From NCBI GenBank assembly GCA_001447805.1, contig CP013099.1:806001-870000 (forward strand): 64,000 nt of DNA. The letters are read 5' to 3'. The notes under the pieces are model-generated. The model saw only the letters and a program-made list of their open reading frames with translations. It was not told the origin of the DNA and did no database searches. Below are positions 1 to 9,892 of the stretch, one piece after another (the first letter of the stretch is position 1; every line of letters begins with the position of its first letter). Both the position numbers and the translations under genes were made by a program. Origin of the DNA: Candidatus Tenderia electrophaga (GTDB lineage Bacteria; Pseudomonadota; Gammaproteobacteria; Tenderiales; Tenderiaceae).

Positions 1-216
1 GTAATCAGCTTTCACTCGCTGGAGGATCGTATCGTGAAGCGCTTTATGCGTGACCAGGCCAGGGGGGATGAATTCCCTCCGGATCTGCCGGTGACCGTGG
101 ATCAGTTGAACCCCCGCTTGCGTCTGGTGGGCAAGGCGGTGCACGCATCGGCCGCGGAGCTGGCGCACAACGTGCGCGCCCGCAGTGCCGTATTGCGGGT
201 GGCGGAAAAGGTATGA
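1..216 (+). CDS. rsmH: 16S rRNA (cytosine-1402-N4)-methyltransferase RsmH, C-terminal fragment
   Basis: The window opens inside this gene. Frame 1 is open from base 1 and starts with [18 protein letters not shown], a characteristic stretch near the C-terminus of RsmH (MraW). About 71 residues are present; the N-terminal SAM-binding part lies outside the window. RsmH N4-methylates C1402 of 16S rRNA in the decoding centre. Its stop codon overlaps the ftsL start by 4 nt (ATGA), the usual first junction of the dcw cluster, which supports the call. Confidence 0.93.
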   Translation, partial: VISFHSLEDRIVKRFMRDQARGDEFPPDLPVTVDQLNPRLRLVGKAVHASAAELAHNVRARSAVLRVAEKV

Positions 217-530
217 AGGCAGCGCTACGGACGAACCCCGCGCCGCGGGGTGACGGCGGCCAGCTGCTGCACGGCGGCGCGATCGCCATGCTCGGCGCGG
301 TGGTGCTGATGTCGGCCGTGGCGGTGGTCTACGCCAAATACGAGAGCCGCACCTTGTTTGCCGAGCTGCAAAGTTTGAAGCAGGCACAGGACCGTATGGA
401 TGTGGAGTGGGGGCAATTGCAGTTGGAGCAAAGTACCTGGGCGGCCCACGGCCGTATTGAATCGATTGCGCGCAAGCGCTTGGGCATGGTCTTGCCCGAG
501 CCGCAACAGGTGGTGGTGATCAAACCTTGA
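213..530 (+). CDS. ftsL: Cell division protein FtsL
   Basis: This is a 105-residue bitopic membrane protein. A short polar N-terminus is followed by one hydrophobic segment (about residues 22-42) and a heptad-rich periplasmic region (about 46-85) that should form the coiled coil with FtsB in the FtsQLB complex. The C-terminal part has the family-like stretch [17 protein letters not shown]. The ATG overlaps the rsmH stop by 4 nt, and the stop overlaps the TTG start of ftsI. Sequence conservation in FtsL is low, so size, topology and position between rsmH and ftsI carry much of the call. Confidence 0.93.
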   Translation: MKAALRTNPAPRGDGGQLLHGGAIAMLGAVVLMSAVAVVYAKYESRTLFAELQSLKQAQDRMDVEWGQLQLEQSTWAAHGRIESIARKRLGMVLPEPQQVVVIKP

Positions 531-2266
531 GTGAGTGGGATGTAAAACTGAACGCAGCGCGGCGCTGGCTGTTGCTCGGTGTGCTGTTGCTGGCGGCCGC
601 CGTGCTGGCTTGGCGCGCCGTGTATCTGCAATGGATCGAGCGCGATTTTCTCCAGGGTCAGGGCGACGCCCGCGCCCTGCGCACCGTGGAGCTGGCCGCC
701 AATCGCGGTGTCATCATGGATCGCAACGGCGAACCGCTGGCTATCAGCACACCGGTGGACTCGGTGTGGGTCAATCCCCAGCTGTATCTGGGCAACCAGG
801 GGGCGGCCAAGGCGGAGCCGCTGGCCCAACTGTTGCAAATGGATGCCGCCGAGTTGCAACAACGGGTGGCCGAGCGCGCCGGACGCGAGTTCGTCTATCT
901 CAAACGTCATGTGTCACCGGAACTGGCCAACAAAGTCACTCGCCTGAAGGTGCCGGGTGTGGCGCTGCAGCGCGAATATCGGCGTTATTACCCCATGGCC
1001 GAGGTGACCGGCCATGTGGTCGGCTTTACCGATATCGATGATCGCGGCCAGGAGGGCATGGAGCTGGCCCTGGACGAACGCCTGCGCGGCATCAAGGGCG
1101 GCAAACGGGTGTTAAAGAACAACATGGGGGACGTGGTGGAGGATGTGGAGAGCATCGCCGAACCGCAGCCCGGTGAAGACATGGTGCTCAGCATCGATCG
1201 GCGTCTGCAGTATCTGGCCTATCGTGAATTGAAGGCGGCGGTACAGACCAATCGTGCCCGCTCCGCTGCGGCGGTGATCCTGGATGTGCACAGCGGCGAG
1301 GTGTTGGCCATGGTCAACCAGCCCAGCTTCAATCCCAACAACCGCGCCAGTTTCGAGTCCGCCAATTACCGCAACCGGGCGGTGACCGATGTCTTCGAGC
1401 CCGGCTCCACCATGAAGCCGTTTACCGTGGCCGCGGCGCTGGAGCTGGGCACGATCACGCCCACCACCACGGTCAACACCGCGCCCGGCTATCTGCGCGT
1501 CGGGTCCAACACCATTCGTGACGCGGTCAACTACGGTGAGATCGACATTACCAAGATTCTGCAGAAATCGAGCAATATCGGCGCCACCAAGATCGCCCTC
1601 TCCATGAGCGCGGAGCAGCTATGGAAGGCTCTGGATCGGAATGGGTTCGGGCTGAGCAGCGGCAGCCGTTTTCCCGGCGAGGCGGACGGCCGCATCGGCG
1701 ACTATTGGCGTTGGTCGCCGGTGCAACAGGCCAGCCGCGCCTATGGTTACGGGATTCAGGTCACGGCCCTGCAACTGGCGCGCGCCTATGCCGTATTGGC
1801 CAATGACGGTCTGCTGAAACCGATTTCGTTTCTCAGGCTGGACGCCGCGCCCCAGGGCGAGCGGGTCATGTCGGCCGACGTGGCCGCCCAAGTGCGCCGC
1901 ATGCTGGAGAGCGTGATTAGCGACGAGGGCACGGGTCGATTGGCCAAGGTGGACGGTTATCGCATCGCCGGCAAGACCGGCACCGTGCATCGCGCCGGTC
2001 GTGGGGGCTATGCCGAGGATCGCTATGCCGCCCTGTTTGCCGGCATCGCGCCTGCCTCCAGGCCGCGGCTGGCCATGGTGGTGGTGGTGCAGGACCCCAT
2101 GCTGGGCGACTATCACGGCGGTCAAGTGGCCGCGCCCCTGTTCGCCAAGGTGATGAGCGGTGCCCTGCGCCTGCTCAATATCGCCCCCGATGATTTGCAG
2201 CCGACGCAGCAGCGTCATGCCGCCAATCGCAATCAGGCCGTGCAAGCGAGCGGAGACGTGCTGTGA
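527..2266 (+). CDS. ftsI: Peptidoglycan D,D-transpeptidase FtsI (penicillin-binding protein 3)
   Basis: This is the septal class B penicillin-binding protein, 579 residues, which cross-links peptidoglycan at the division site with FtsW. An N-terminal membrane anchor lies at about residues 13-33, followed by the pedestal domain and then the transpeptidase domain. The three penicillin-binding motifs are visible: STMK with catalytic Ser294, SSN at 348-350, and KTGT at 483-486. The start is taken as TTG at 527, overlapping the ftsL stop. No in-frame ATG exists before the membrane anchor, so a rare TTG start is needed to keep it. The stop overlaps the GTG of murE by 4 nt. Confidence 0.96.
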   Translation: MSEWDVKLNAARRWLLLGVLLLAAAVLAWRAVYLQWIERDFLQGQGDARALRTVELAANRGVIMDRNGEPLAISTPVDSVWVNPQLYLGNQGAAKAEPLAQLLQMDAAELQQRVAERAGREFVYLKRHVSPELANKVTRLKVPGVALQREYRRYYPMAEVTGHVVGFTDIDDRGQEGMELALDERLRGIKGGKRVLKNNMGDVVEDVESIAEPQPGEDMVLSIDRRLQYLAYRELKAAVQTNRARSAAAVILDVHSGEVLAMVNQPSFNPNNRASFESANYRNRAVTDVFEPGSTMKPFTVAAALELGTITPTTTVNTAPGYLRVGSNTIRDAVNYGEIDITKILQKSSNIGATKIALSMSAEQLWKALDRNGFGLSSGSRFPGEADGRIGDYWRWSPVQQASRAYGYGIQVTALQLARAYAVLANDGLLKPISFLRLDAAPQGERVMSADVAAQVRRMLESVISDEGTGRLAKVDGYRIAGKTGTVHRAGRGGYAEDRYAALFAGIAPASRPRLAMVVVVQDPMLGDYHGGQVAAPLFAKVMSGALRLLNIAPDDLQPTQQRHAANRNQAVQASGDVL

Positions 2267-3765
2267 CGGCGCCCGGTATGAGCTTGCGAGAACTGATGAG
2301 CGGCCTGGTGGACGGGCCGGTGGCGGATATCCGCGTGACCGGTTTGTGTCTGGACAGTCGCCGGGTGCAGGCCGGGGATGTGTTTTGCGCCTTGCCGGGT
2401 ACCCGTACCGACGGCCGGCGCTACATCGAGGCGGCGATTGCCGCCGGCGCGGCGGCGGTGATTTACGATGCGGCGCAGCATCTCAGCCAAGGCGCCGTGC
2501 CGTGTCTGCCGGTAAGCGATTTAAAGCACAGGCTCGGCCTTATCGCCGAGCGCTTTTACACTGCGCCCTCGCAGCAGCTGTTCGTGATCGGCGTGACGGG
2601 CACCAACGGCAAGACCTCCTGCAGTCACTTCATCGCCCAGGCCCTGCACAGCGCCGCCGAACCCGCGGCGCTGATCGGCACCCTGGGCAACGGCTTTGTC
2701 GATCGCCTGGAAGCGGCCAGCCACACCACCCCGGATGCCATCACTCTGCATGCCTTGCTGCGCCGCCTGGCCGATGCCGGCGCCCGCAGCGTGGCCATGG
2801 AGGTCTCCTCTCACGGCCTGGAACAGGGGCGGGTCAGCGGGGTTGGCTTCGATCTGGCCGTGTTTACCAATCTGTCCCATGAGCATCTCGATTATCACGG
2901 CGACATGACCAGTTACGGGCGCGCCAAGGCACGTCTGTTTCACATGCCCGAGTTGCGCTACGCGGTCATCAACGCCGACGACCGCTTCGCTCAAAACCTG
3001 TTGACCGAACTGCCTGAGTCGCTGGAGACCCTGGTCTACAGCCTGGCCGACGCCTGTCACGGCGACAACGCCGTGTGCGGCGAAATTCTCAGCCAGGGCC
3101 GCGACGGCCTGTTACTGGCAGTGCATACCCCCTGGGGCGCGGGGCGACTGCACTCCGGCCTGTTGGGGCGCTTCAACGCCAGCAATCTGTTGGCGGTGCT
3201 GTCGACCTTGCTATTAAAAGGTATGGGGCTGGAAACGGCGCTTAAAAAACTTTCTCAGCTGCGCACCGTGCCGGGGCGCATGGAACGCTTCGGCGGTGAA
3301 CACGATCAGCCGTTGGTGGTGGTGGATTATGCCCATACCCCCGATGCCCTGGAGCAGGTGCTCATAACCCTGCGTGAACACTGCGCGGCGCGGCTGTGGT
3401 GCGTGTTCGGCTGCGGCGGTGAGCGGGATCGGGCCAAGCGGCCGCTGATGGGCGGTATCGCCGCGCGCCACGCCGACCACATTATTCTTACCGACGATAA
3501 TCCACGCCACGAAGATGGCGCGGCGATCATTGCAGAGATCGCCAGCGGTATCGATTCCTGCATTGATTCTGGCATCGATGCCGGCCACGTGCTGGTGCTG
3601 CGCGATCGAGCTCGGGCCATTCGTCACGCCGTCAGCCAGGCCGCGGCCAATGACGTGGTGCTGGTGGCGGGCAAAGGCCATGAAGACTATCAAGACGTGG
3701 GTGATGACAGGCGCCCCTTCAGCGACGCCGATCAGGTGCGCCAGGCCCTGGGGCTGGCGGCATGA
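2263..3765 (+). CDS. murE: UDP-N-acetylmuramoyl-L-alanyl-D-glutamate--2,6-diaminopimelate ligase MurE
   Basis: This 500-residue Mur ligase adds the third stem-peptide residue. The ATP-binding loop TGTNGKT is at residues 112-118. The DNPR motif at 412-415 is diagnostic of enzymes that add meso-diaminopimelate rather than lysine. The start is GTG at 2263, overlapping the ftsI stop by 4 nt. An in-frame ATG five codons downstream (2278) is the alternative. The stop overlaps murF by 4 nt. The presence of DNPR implies a typical Gram-negative meso-DAP peptidoglycan. Confidence 0.97.
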   Translation: MTAPGMSLRELMSGLVDGPVADIRVTGLCLDSRRVQAGDVFCALPGTRTDGRRYIEAAIAAGAAAVIYDAAQHLSQGAVPCLPVSDLKHRLGLIAERFYTAPSQQLFVIGVTGTNGKTSCSHFIAQALHSAAEPAALIGTLGNGFVDRLEAASHTTPDAITLHALLRRLADAGARSVAMEVSSHGLEQGRVSGVGFDLAVFTNLSHEHLDYHGDMTSYGRAKARLFHMPELRYAVINADDRFAQNLLTELPESLETLVYSLADACHGDNAVCGEILSQGRDGLLLAVHTPWGAGRLHSGLLGRFNASNLLAVLSTLLLKGMGLETALKKLSQLRTVPGRMERFGGEHDQPLVVVDYAHTPDALEQVLITLREHCAARLWCVFGCGGERDRAKRPLMGGIAARHADHIILTDDNPRHEDGAAIIAEIASGIDSCIDSGIDAGHVLVLRDRARAIRHAVSQAAANDVVLVAGKGHEDYQDVGDDRRPFSDADQVRQALGLAA

Positions 3766-5150
3766 GTATGATGACGCTGCAACAGGCCGCTGCCATCCTC
3801 GACGCTCGCCTGCGCGGCGCGGCCGGTGTCGGCTTTGACGCCGTCTGCACCGATACGCGCACGCTGCGTCCCGGTGACCTGTTCGTCGCCCTCAAGGGCC
3901 CCAATTTCGATGCCCATGATTTCGTTGCGGCCGCGGCGCAGCAAGGTGCCGTCGCCGCGCTGGTGGAAACCGAGATCGACTGCGATCTGCCCCAGATCGT
4001 GGTGGCCGATACCCGCCTGGCCCTGGGGCAACTGGCGGCCGCCTGGCGCGCCCGGTTTCAGGGGCAGGTGATCGGCGTCACCGGCAGCAACGGCAAGACG
4101 ACCGTGAAGGAAATGCTGGCCTGCATCCTGGGACAGCAGGGTGCGGTGCTGGCCACGGAAGGCAATTTGAACAATGACATCGGCGTGCCCCTCATGCTGC
4201 TGCGCCTGCGGCCGGGCCAACATCGCGCCGCGGTGATCGAGATGGGCGCCAACCACGCCGGCGAGATCGCCTATCTCACCCGCCTGGTGCAGCCCGACGT
4301 GGCGCTCATCACCAATGCCGCGGCGGCCCATCTGGAAGGCTTCGGGTCGCTTGAAGACGTGGCCCATGCCAAGGGCGAAATCTGGCAGGGGCTGGGCAAG
4401 CAGGGGACCGCGGTGATCAATCTGGACGACGAGTTTGCCGACTACTGGCGCGAGCTGGTGGTGGATCACCGCAGCATAGGTTTCGGCATGGTGCCCAGTG
4501 CCGACGTGCGCCTGGCTGAGGGCGGGGTGAAGTGGACCATCTCCCAGGGCGGCTACAAATGTAGCTTCAAGATCCAGACGCCGGCCGGCGCCGTGGACGT
4601 GGCCATGAATCTGGCCGGCAAGCACAATGTCATGAACGCACTGGCGGCGGCCGCCACCGCCTTGGTCGCGGGGGCGACGCCGGCGCATGTGCGCACCGGG
4701 CTGGAAAGCATGACGCCGGTCAAGGGTCGCCTCGAACCCAAGGTCACGCCCTGGGGACAGTTGGTGATCGACGATTGTTATAACGCCAATCCCCATTCCC
4801 TGCGCGCCGCCATTGATGTGTTGTTGCAGGCGCCGGGCGAAACGATCCTGGTGCTGGGCGACATGGCCGAGCTGGGTGCTCAGGCCGACGAGCTGCATTA
4901 CCAAGTGGGCGTGGAGGCGCGCGAAAAGGGCGTCGACCTATTGCTGGCTTGCGGTCAGCATTGCCGCCAAGCGGTGCAGGGCTTCGGTGACAAGGGTATT
5001 TGTTTCGACGATCAGCAGGCGCTCAAGCGGCATCTGTTGACCTTGCTGAGCGAAGCGGCGCATCGCGATGCCGTGGTGCTGGTCAAGGGCTCGCGCAGCG
5101 CTGCTATGGACAAGGTGGTCGACAGCCTGGTGGCGGGGGAGGCGCTCTGA
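3762..5150 (+). CDS. murF: UDP-N-acetylmuramoyl-tripeptide--D-alanyl-D-alanine ligase MurF
   Basis: This 462-residue Mur ligase adds the D-Ala-D-Ala dipeptide to complete the UDP-MurNAc-pentapeptide. The ATP loop TGSNGKTT is at residues 107-114, preceded by the N-terminal UDP-substrate domain. The central and C-terminal domains contain [12 protein letters not shown] and [10 protein letters not shown], both typical of MurF. The ATG overlaps the murE stop by 4 nt, and its TGA shares one base with the mraY ATG. It follows murE directly, as in most gammaproteobacterial dcw clusters. Confidence 0.97.
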   Translation: MSMMTLQQAAAILDARLRGAAGVGFDAVCTDTRTLRPGDLFVALKGPNFDAHDFVAAAAQQGAVAALVETEIDCDLPQIVVADTRLALGQLAAAWRARFQGQVIGVTGSNGKTTVKEMLACILGQQGAVLATEGNLNNDIGVPLMLLRLRPGQHRAAVIEMGANHAGEIAYLTRLVQPDVALITNAAAAHLEGFGSLEDVAHAKGEIWQGLGKQGTAVINLDDEFADYWRELVVDHRSIGFGMVPSADVRLAEGGVKWTISQGGYKCSFKIQTPAGAVDVAMNLAGKHNVMNALAAAATALVAGATPAHVRTGLESMTPVKGRLEPKVTPWGQLVIDDCYNANPHSLRAAIDVLLQAPGETILVLGDMAELGAQADELHYQVGVEAREKGVDLLLACGQHCRQAVQGFGDKGICFDDQQALKRHLLTLLSEAAHRDAVVLVKGSRSAAMDKVVDSLVAGEAL

Positions 5151-6232
5151 TGTTGCTCTACCTGGCCGAATATCTGACCCAGTTCCACAGCGGCTTCACC
5201 GTGTTCCAGTACATCACCCTGCGCACCATCCTGGGTGTATTGACGGCCTTGTTGATCAGCTTCATTGTCGGCCCGCTGATGATTCGTAAGCTGAGCCTGT
5301 ATAAAGTCGGCCAGCCGATTCGCGAGTTCGGGCCGGAAACGCACTTTTCCAAAGCGGGCACCCCGACCATGGGCGGCGCCCTGATCCTGGTGGCCATTGC
5401 GATCAGTACCCTGATGTGGGGTGATCTGGAGAGCCGCTACGTGTGGGTAGTATTGCTCACCACCCTGGCCTTCGGCGCCATCGGCTTTGTCGACGATTAC
5501 AAAAAACTGGTGCTGCAGGACCCCAAGGGCCTATCCGCCAAATCCAAGTATTTCTGGCAATCGCTGGCGGGCCTGGCCGCCGCACTGTTCCTCTACAGCA
5601 GCGCCAGCTCGTCCCTGGAGACCCAGTTGATCGTGCCCTTCTTCAAAGACGTGGCCCTCGACATGGGGGGGATGTTCGTGGTGCTGACCTATTTCGTGGT
5701 GGTGGGCAGCAGTAATGCGGTCAATCTGACCGATGGCCTGGACGGCCTGGCCATCCTGCCCACGGTGATGGTGGCCGGCGCCCTGGCGGTGTTCGCTTAT
5801 GTCACCGGCCATGTGGAATTCGCCGACTATCTCGGCATCCCGTATATCGAGGGCGTGGGCGAGGTGGCCATCTTCTGCGCCACCATCTGCGGCGCCGGGC
5901 TGGGCTTTCTGTGGTTCAACACCTATCCGGCCCAGGTCTTCATGGGCGATGTGGGTGCCTTGGCCTTGGGTGCGGCGCTGGGCATCGTCGCCGTGGTGAC
6001 GCGCCAGGAATTGGTGTTGCTGATCATGGGCGGGGTGTTCGTCATGGAGACCGTTTCGGTGATCCTGCAGGTGGTCTCCTACAAACTGACCGGGCGGCGC
6101 ATTTTCCGCATGGCGCCCCTGCATCATCATTTTGAACTGAAAGGCTGGCCGGAGCCGCGCGTCATCGTGCGTTTTTGGATCGTGACCGTGATCCTGGTCC
6201 TGATCGGACTGGCCAGCTTGAAGATTCGTTAA
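5150..6232 (+). CDS. mraY: Phospho-N-acetylmuramoyl-pentapeptide-transferase MraY
   Basis: This integral membrane enzyme transfers phospho-MurNAc-pentapeptide to undecaprenyl phosphate to form lipid I. From ATG 5150 it is 360 residues, the same length as the E. coli enzyme. About ten hydrophobic segments are present. The catalytic acidic residues are visible: D115-D116 in FVDDYKK and D267 in [11 protein letters not shown]. The HHHFE loop occurs near the C-terminus. The reading frame extends upstream into murF, but ATG 5150 is preferred because it overlaps the murF stop by one base and gives the family N-terminus MLLYLAEYL. Confidence 0.97.
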   Translation: MLLYLAEYLTQFHSGFTVFQYITLRTILGVLTALLISFIVGPLMIRKLSLYKVGQPIREFGPETHFSKAGTPTMGGALILVAIAISTLMWGDLESRYVWVVLLTTLAFGAIGFVDDYKKLVLQDPKGLSAKSKYFWQSLAGLAAALFLYSSASSSLETQLIVPFFKDVALDMGGMFVVLTYFVVVGSSNAVNLTDGLDGLAILPTVMVAGALAVFAYVTGHVEFADYLGIPYIEGVGEVAIFCATICGAGLGFLWFNTYPAQVFMGDVGALALGAALGIVAVVTRQELVLLIMGGVFVMETVSVILQVVSYKLTGRRIFRMAPLHHHFELKGWPEPRVIVRFWIVTVILVLIGLASLKIR

Positions 6233-6234
6233 CC

Positions 6235-7587
6235 ATGGGACTGGCACTATTGCAACAGCAGGACACACATACCCTCGTCGTCGGTCTGGGCAAGACCGGG
6301 CTCTCCTGCGCCCGTTTTCTGGCGCGCCGGGGTGAGGCGGTGAGGGTGGTGGACAGTCGCGCCGAGCCGCCCATGCTGCGCGAATTGCAGCGTACGCTGC
6401 CGCAGGTGGATACCCGCTGCGGCGGTTTCGATGCCGAACTATTGAAACAGGCGCGCATGCTGGTGGTCAGCCCCGGCATCCCGCTCAGTGATCCGGCCAT
6501 CGCCGCCGCCATGGCGGCCGGCGTGGAGGTGATCGGCGATATCGAACTCTTCGCCCGCCATGCCCGGGCGCCGGTGGTGGCGATTACCGGTTCCAACGGC
6601 AAGAGCACCGTCACCACCCTGCTGGGTGCGATGGCGCGGGACGCCGGCAAGGATGTGCGGGTGGGCGGCAACATCGGCACGCCGGCCCTGGAGCTGCTGC
6701 ACAGGTCCGAGCCGGATCTGTATATATTGGAATTGTCCAGCTTCCAGCTGGAAACCACCCACAGTCTCACGCCCGCCGCGGCGGTGGTGCTCAATGTCAG
6801 CCAGGATCATCTCGATCGCTATGCCGGGATGCAAGAATACGGCGCTGCCAAGCGGCGTATCTATCGCGACGCCGCTATGAAGTTGATTAACCTGGATGAC
6901 GCCCTGGTGGCCGCCTGGGAGGAGGATGATGAGGGCTGGCAGCGTTTTACCCTGCGCCAACCGCAACGTTGCGATGATTTCGGGCTAATCTCAAAGGATG
7001 ACGGCCTGTGGCTGGCTAAAGGTGACAAGGCCCTGCTGCCGGTGACTGAGCTGAAATTGGCCGGTATGCACAATGTGGCCAACGCCCTGGCGGCCCTGGC
7101 GCTGGGGGACGGCATGGGGTTGTCCATGGCCTCCATGTTGAATACGCTGCGCCGTTTCGGGGGACTGCCCCATCGCTGCCAGTGGCTGATCCAGCGCGAT
7201 GGAGTGAGTTGGTACAACGATTCCAAGGCCACCAATGTGGGCGCCGCGGTGGCGGCCATCAACGGCATGCCCGGCCAGGTGGTGCTGCTGGCCGGCGGCG
7301 AGGGCAAGGGGCAGGATTTCACGCCCCTGCGTAATGCCATGGCGGACAAAGGCCGCGCCGCGATCCTGTTTGGCCGCGATGCGGGAGTGATCGCTGCAGC
7401 GCTGGACCAGATCGTGCCGGTCGAACGGGTGACCACGCTGAGAGAGGCCGTGCGGGCGGCACAGGCCCTGGCCCAGCCGGGCGACACGGTGTTGTTGGCC
7501 CCGGCCTGCGCCAGCTTTGACATGTTCAAGGACTATGAGGATCGCGGCGCGCAATTCGCCGCCGCGGTTAAGGAGCGTCTGTCATGA
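6235..7587 (+). CDS. murD: UDP-N-acetylmuramoylalanine--D-glutamate ligase MurD
   Basis: This cytoplasmic Mur ligase adds D-glutamate to UDP-MurNAc-L-Ala. From ATG 6235, two bases after the mraY stop, it is 450 residues. An N-terminal Rossmann-like domain has GLGKTGLSCARFL. The ATP loop TGSNGKST is at residues 118-125. The stretch NDSKATNVGA and the C-terminal LLAPACASFDMFKDYEDRG are MurD signatures. The frame remains open upstream inside mraY, but the later ATG gives the expected N-terminus. The stop overlaps ftsW by 4 nt. Confidence 0.97.
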   Translation: MGLALLQQQDTHTLVVGLGKTGLSCARFLARRGEAVRVVDSRAEPPMLRELQRTLPQVDTRCGGFDAELLKQARMLVVSPGIPLSDPAIAAAMAAGVEVIGDIELFARHARAPVVAITGSNGKSTVTTLLGAMARDAGKDVRVGGNIGTPALELLHRSEPDLYILELSSFQLETTHSLTPAAAVVLNVSQDHLDRYAGMQEYGAAKRRIYRDAAMKLINLDDALVAAWEEDDEGWQRFTLRQPQRCDDFGLISKDDGLWLAKGDKALLPVTELKLAGMHNVANALAALALGDGMGLSMASMLNTLRRFGGLPHRCQWLIQRDGVSWYNDSKATNVGAAVAAINGMPGQVVLLAGGEGKGQDFTPLRNAMADKGRAAILFGRDAGVIAAALDQIVPVERVTTLREAVRAAQALAQPGDTVLLAPACASFDMFKDYEDRGAQFAAAVKERLS

Positions 7588-8801
7588 GCGCCACCCGGTT
7601 AACCGCCACGACCCAAGCGCCGGCGGCGCCGTTGAAATACGATCCGCTGCTGCTGGGCAGTGGCGTGCTGTTGCTCGCGCTGGGGCTGGTGATGGTGGCC
7701 TCGGCCTCGCTGCATATCGCCGCAGAGGATTACGGCCAACCCTGGTTTTATACCCTGCGTCAGCTGGTGTTCATCGGTTTGGGTTTGGCGGCGGGCATGA
7801 TCGTCTTCAGTATCCCGGTGGCGGTGTGGGAGAAACTGGGGCCCTGGCTGCTCCTGGCGGGCCTGGCCTTGTTGCTGCTGGTGCTGGTCCCCGGCGTCGG
7901 CCGCAGCGTCAATGGCGCCACCCGCTGGATCAACCTGGGTGTGTTCAATCTGCAGGTCTCTGAGCTGATGAAGTTGTTTGTCATCCTCTATCTGGCCGGC
8001 TACCTGGTGCGCCGCGGCGACGAGGTGCGCACCAGTTTCAAGGGCTTTCTTAAGCCGATGATCGTATTGTCGCTGGTGGCCCTGCTATTGCTGCTGGAGC
8101 CCGATTTCGGCGCCGCGGCGGTGATCATGGCCACCGCCCTGGCGATGATGTTCATCGGCGGCGTGCGGCTGTGGCAGTTCGGCCTGTTGCTGGCGCTGGT
8201 GGCGGCGGCCATGGCCGTGCTGGCCATCACCTCACCCTATCGCATGGAGCGCCTCACCACCTTTCTCAATCCCTGGGCCGATCCTTTCAACAGCGGCTTT
8301 CAATTGACCCAGGCGCTGATCGCCATCGGCCGCGGCGAGATCTGGGGTGTGGGACTGGGCGCCGGCGTACAGAAGCTGTTTTATCTGCCCGAGGCTCATA
8401 CCGACTTCCTGTTCGCCGTGCTGGCCGAGGAATTCGGCCTGATCGGTTCCCTGCTGGTCATCGCCCTGTTTGTGGTATTCGTCATGCGCGCTTTCATCAT
8501 CGCCCGTCAGGCGGAGTTGAAAGGCCAGCAGTTCGCCGCCTACCTGGCCTACGGTTTGGGCGTGTGGCTGGGCTTACAGGCCTTTATCAATATCGGCGTT
8601 AACATGGGCGTGTTGCCCACCAAGGGGCTGACCCTGCCGCTGATGAGTTACGGCGGCAGCAGTATCGTGGTGTGTTGCGTGGCGGTGGCCCTGCTGCTGC
8701 GCGTGGATTTCGAACAGCGCCGCAGCGCCCTCCAGGCCGAACGTCGCGCCGGCCGGCCTGACACCCGTCGGGTGAAACGGGAACGGAGGATCGGATCATG
8801 A
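7584..8801 (+). CDS. ftsW: Peptidoglycan glycosyltransferase FtsW (SEDS family)
   Basis: This 405-residue polytopic membrane protein of the SEDS family polymerises septal glycan from lipid II in partnership with FtsI. About ten membrane segments follow a roughly 25-residue polar N-terminus. Family features include GATRWINLG, the loop near PYRMERLTTFLNPWADPF, AHTDFLFAVLAEEFG, and the C-terminal LPLMSYGGSS. The C-terminus is strongly basic and cytoplasmic. The ATG overlaps the murD stop by 4 nt, and the TGA overlaps the murG ATG. Confidence 0.97.
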   Translation: MSATRLTATTQAPAAPLKYDPLLLGSGVLLLALGLVMVASASLHIAAEDYGQPWFYTLRQLVFIGLGLAAGMIVFSIPVAVWEKLGPWLLLAGLALLLLVLVPGVGRSVNGATRWINLGVFNLQVSELMKLFVILYLAGYLVRRGDEVRTSFKGFLKPMIVLSLVALLLLLEPDFGAAAVIMATALAMMFIGGVRLWQFGLLLALVAAAMAVLAITSPYRMERLTTFLNPWADPFNSGFQLTQALIAIGRGEIWGVGLGAGVQKLFYLPEAHTDFLFAVLAEEFGLIGSLLVIALFVVFVMRAFIIARQAELKGQQFAAYLAYGLGVWLGLQAFINIGVNMGVLPTKGLTLPLMSYGGSSIVVCCVAVALLLRVDFEQRRSALQAERRAGRPDTRRVKRERRIGS

Positions 8802-9892
8802 CGGCGCGCATCATGATCATGGCCGGCGGCACTGGTGGACACGTGTTTCCCGCCCTGGCGGTGGCCGAGGAACTGCGGGCGCGCGGCGCCGAGGTGTTTT
8901 GGCTCGGCACCCGTGGCGGCATGGAGGCGGAGTTGGTGCCCGCGGCGGGCATCGACATGGAGTGGATTTCCATCGCCGGCCTGCGCGGCAAAGGGCTGCT
9001 GGGTTGGCTGTTGGCGCCGCTGCGCCTGGCTAAGGCCGTGTCCCAGTCCTTGGAAGTCATCCTGCGCCGCCGGCCTATGGCGATCCTGGGCATGGGCGGG
9101 TTTGTCGCCGGGCCGGGCGGTGTGGTGAGCTGGCTGCTACGTAAGCCCTTGTTGATCCATGAGCAGAATGCCGTCGCCGGCATGACTAATCGGCTCTTGG
9201 CGCGGCTGGCCAGTCGCATCATGGAAGCATTTCCCGATACCTTCAAACACTCCGAGCGCGTTATCGCCACCGGCAATCCGGTGCGTGCCCAGATCGCCGA
9301 TCTGCCGCAACCGGCACAGCGTTTCGCGGGACGCGCGGGCAGTCTGCGGCTGTTGGTCCTGGGTGGCAGCCTGGGTGCTCAGGCCCTCAATGAGATGGTG
9401 CCGCAGGCCCTGGCCATGATGCCCGCCGATCAACGTCCCGATGTCTGGCATCAGGCCGGTAAGCGCAATATCGATACGGCACTGCAACAATATACGGAAT
9501 CGCAACTTGCGGGGCGGGTGGAGGCCTTCATCAGCGACATGGCCGAGGCCTACGCTTGGGCCGATCTGGTGTTGTGCCGCGCCGGTGCCCTGACAGTGTC
9601 CGAACTGGCGGCTGCGGGCGTAGGCGCCATGTTGGTGCCCTTTCCGTATGCGGTTGACGACCATCAGACGGCCAATGCCCGTTATCTCTGCGATAACGGT
9701 GCGGCCTTGCTGTTGCCGCAATCTGAATTGAGCGCCGCACGTCTGAAAGAGATCATTGCCGGATTCATGCGTGATTGCGCTGAGAATCAACGCGCCGAGC
9801 TGCAGCAAATGGCCGACAAGGCGCGCGCCCTTGCCAAGCCCTATGCCGCCCAGCAGGTGGCTGACCTGTGCATGGAGGCAAGCAATGAGTAA
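8798..9892 (+). CDS. murG: UDP-N-acetylglucosamine--lipid I GlcNAc-transferase MurG
   Basis: This peripheral inner-membrane GT-B glycosyltransferase converts lipid I to lipid II. It is 364 residues. The N-terminal glycine-rich loop [11 protein letters not shown] is close to the start; a second, [14 protein letters not shown], opens the C-terminal domain. The nucleotide-sugar region [15 protein letters not shown], followed by [15 protein letters not shown], is characteristic. The start ATG overlaps the ftsW stop by 4 nt, and the murC start lies within its last codons. Confidence 0.97.
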   Translation: MTARIMIMAGGTGGHVFPALAVAEELRARGAEVFWLGTRGGMEAELVPAAGIDMEWISIAGLRGKGLLGWLLAPLRLAKAVSQSLEVILRRRPMAILGMGGFVAGPGGVVSWLLRKPLLIHEQNAVAGMTNRLLARLASRIMEAFPDTFKHSERVIATGNPVRAQIADLPQPAQRFAGRAGSLRLLVLGGSLGAQALNEMVPQALAMMPADQRPDVWHQAGKRNIDTALQQYTESQLAGRVEAFISDMAEAYAWADLVLCRAGALTVSELAAAGVGAMLVPFPYAVDDHQTANARYLCDNGAALLLPQSELSAARLKEIIAGFMRDCAENQRAELQQMADKARALAKPYAAQQVADLCMEASNE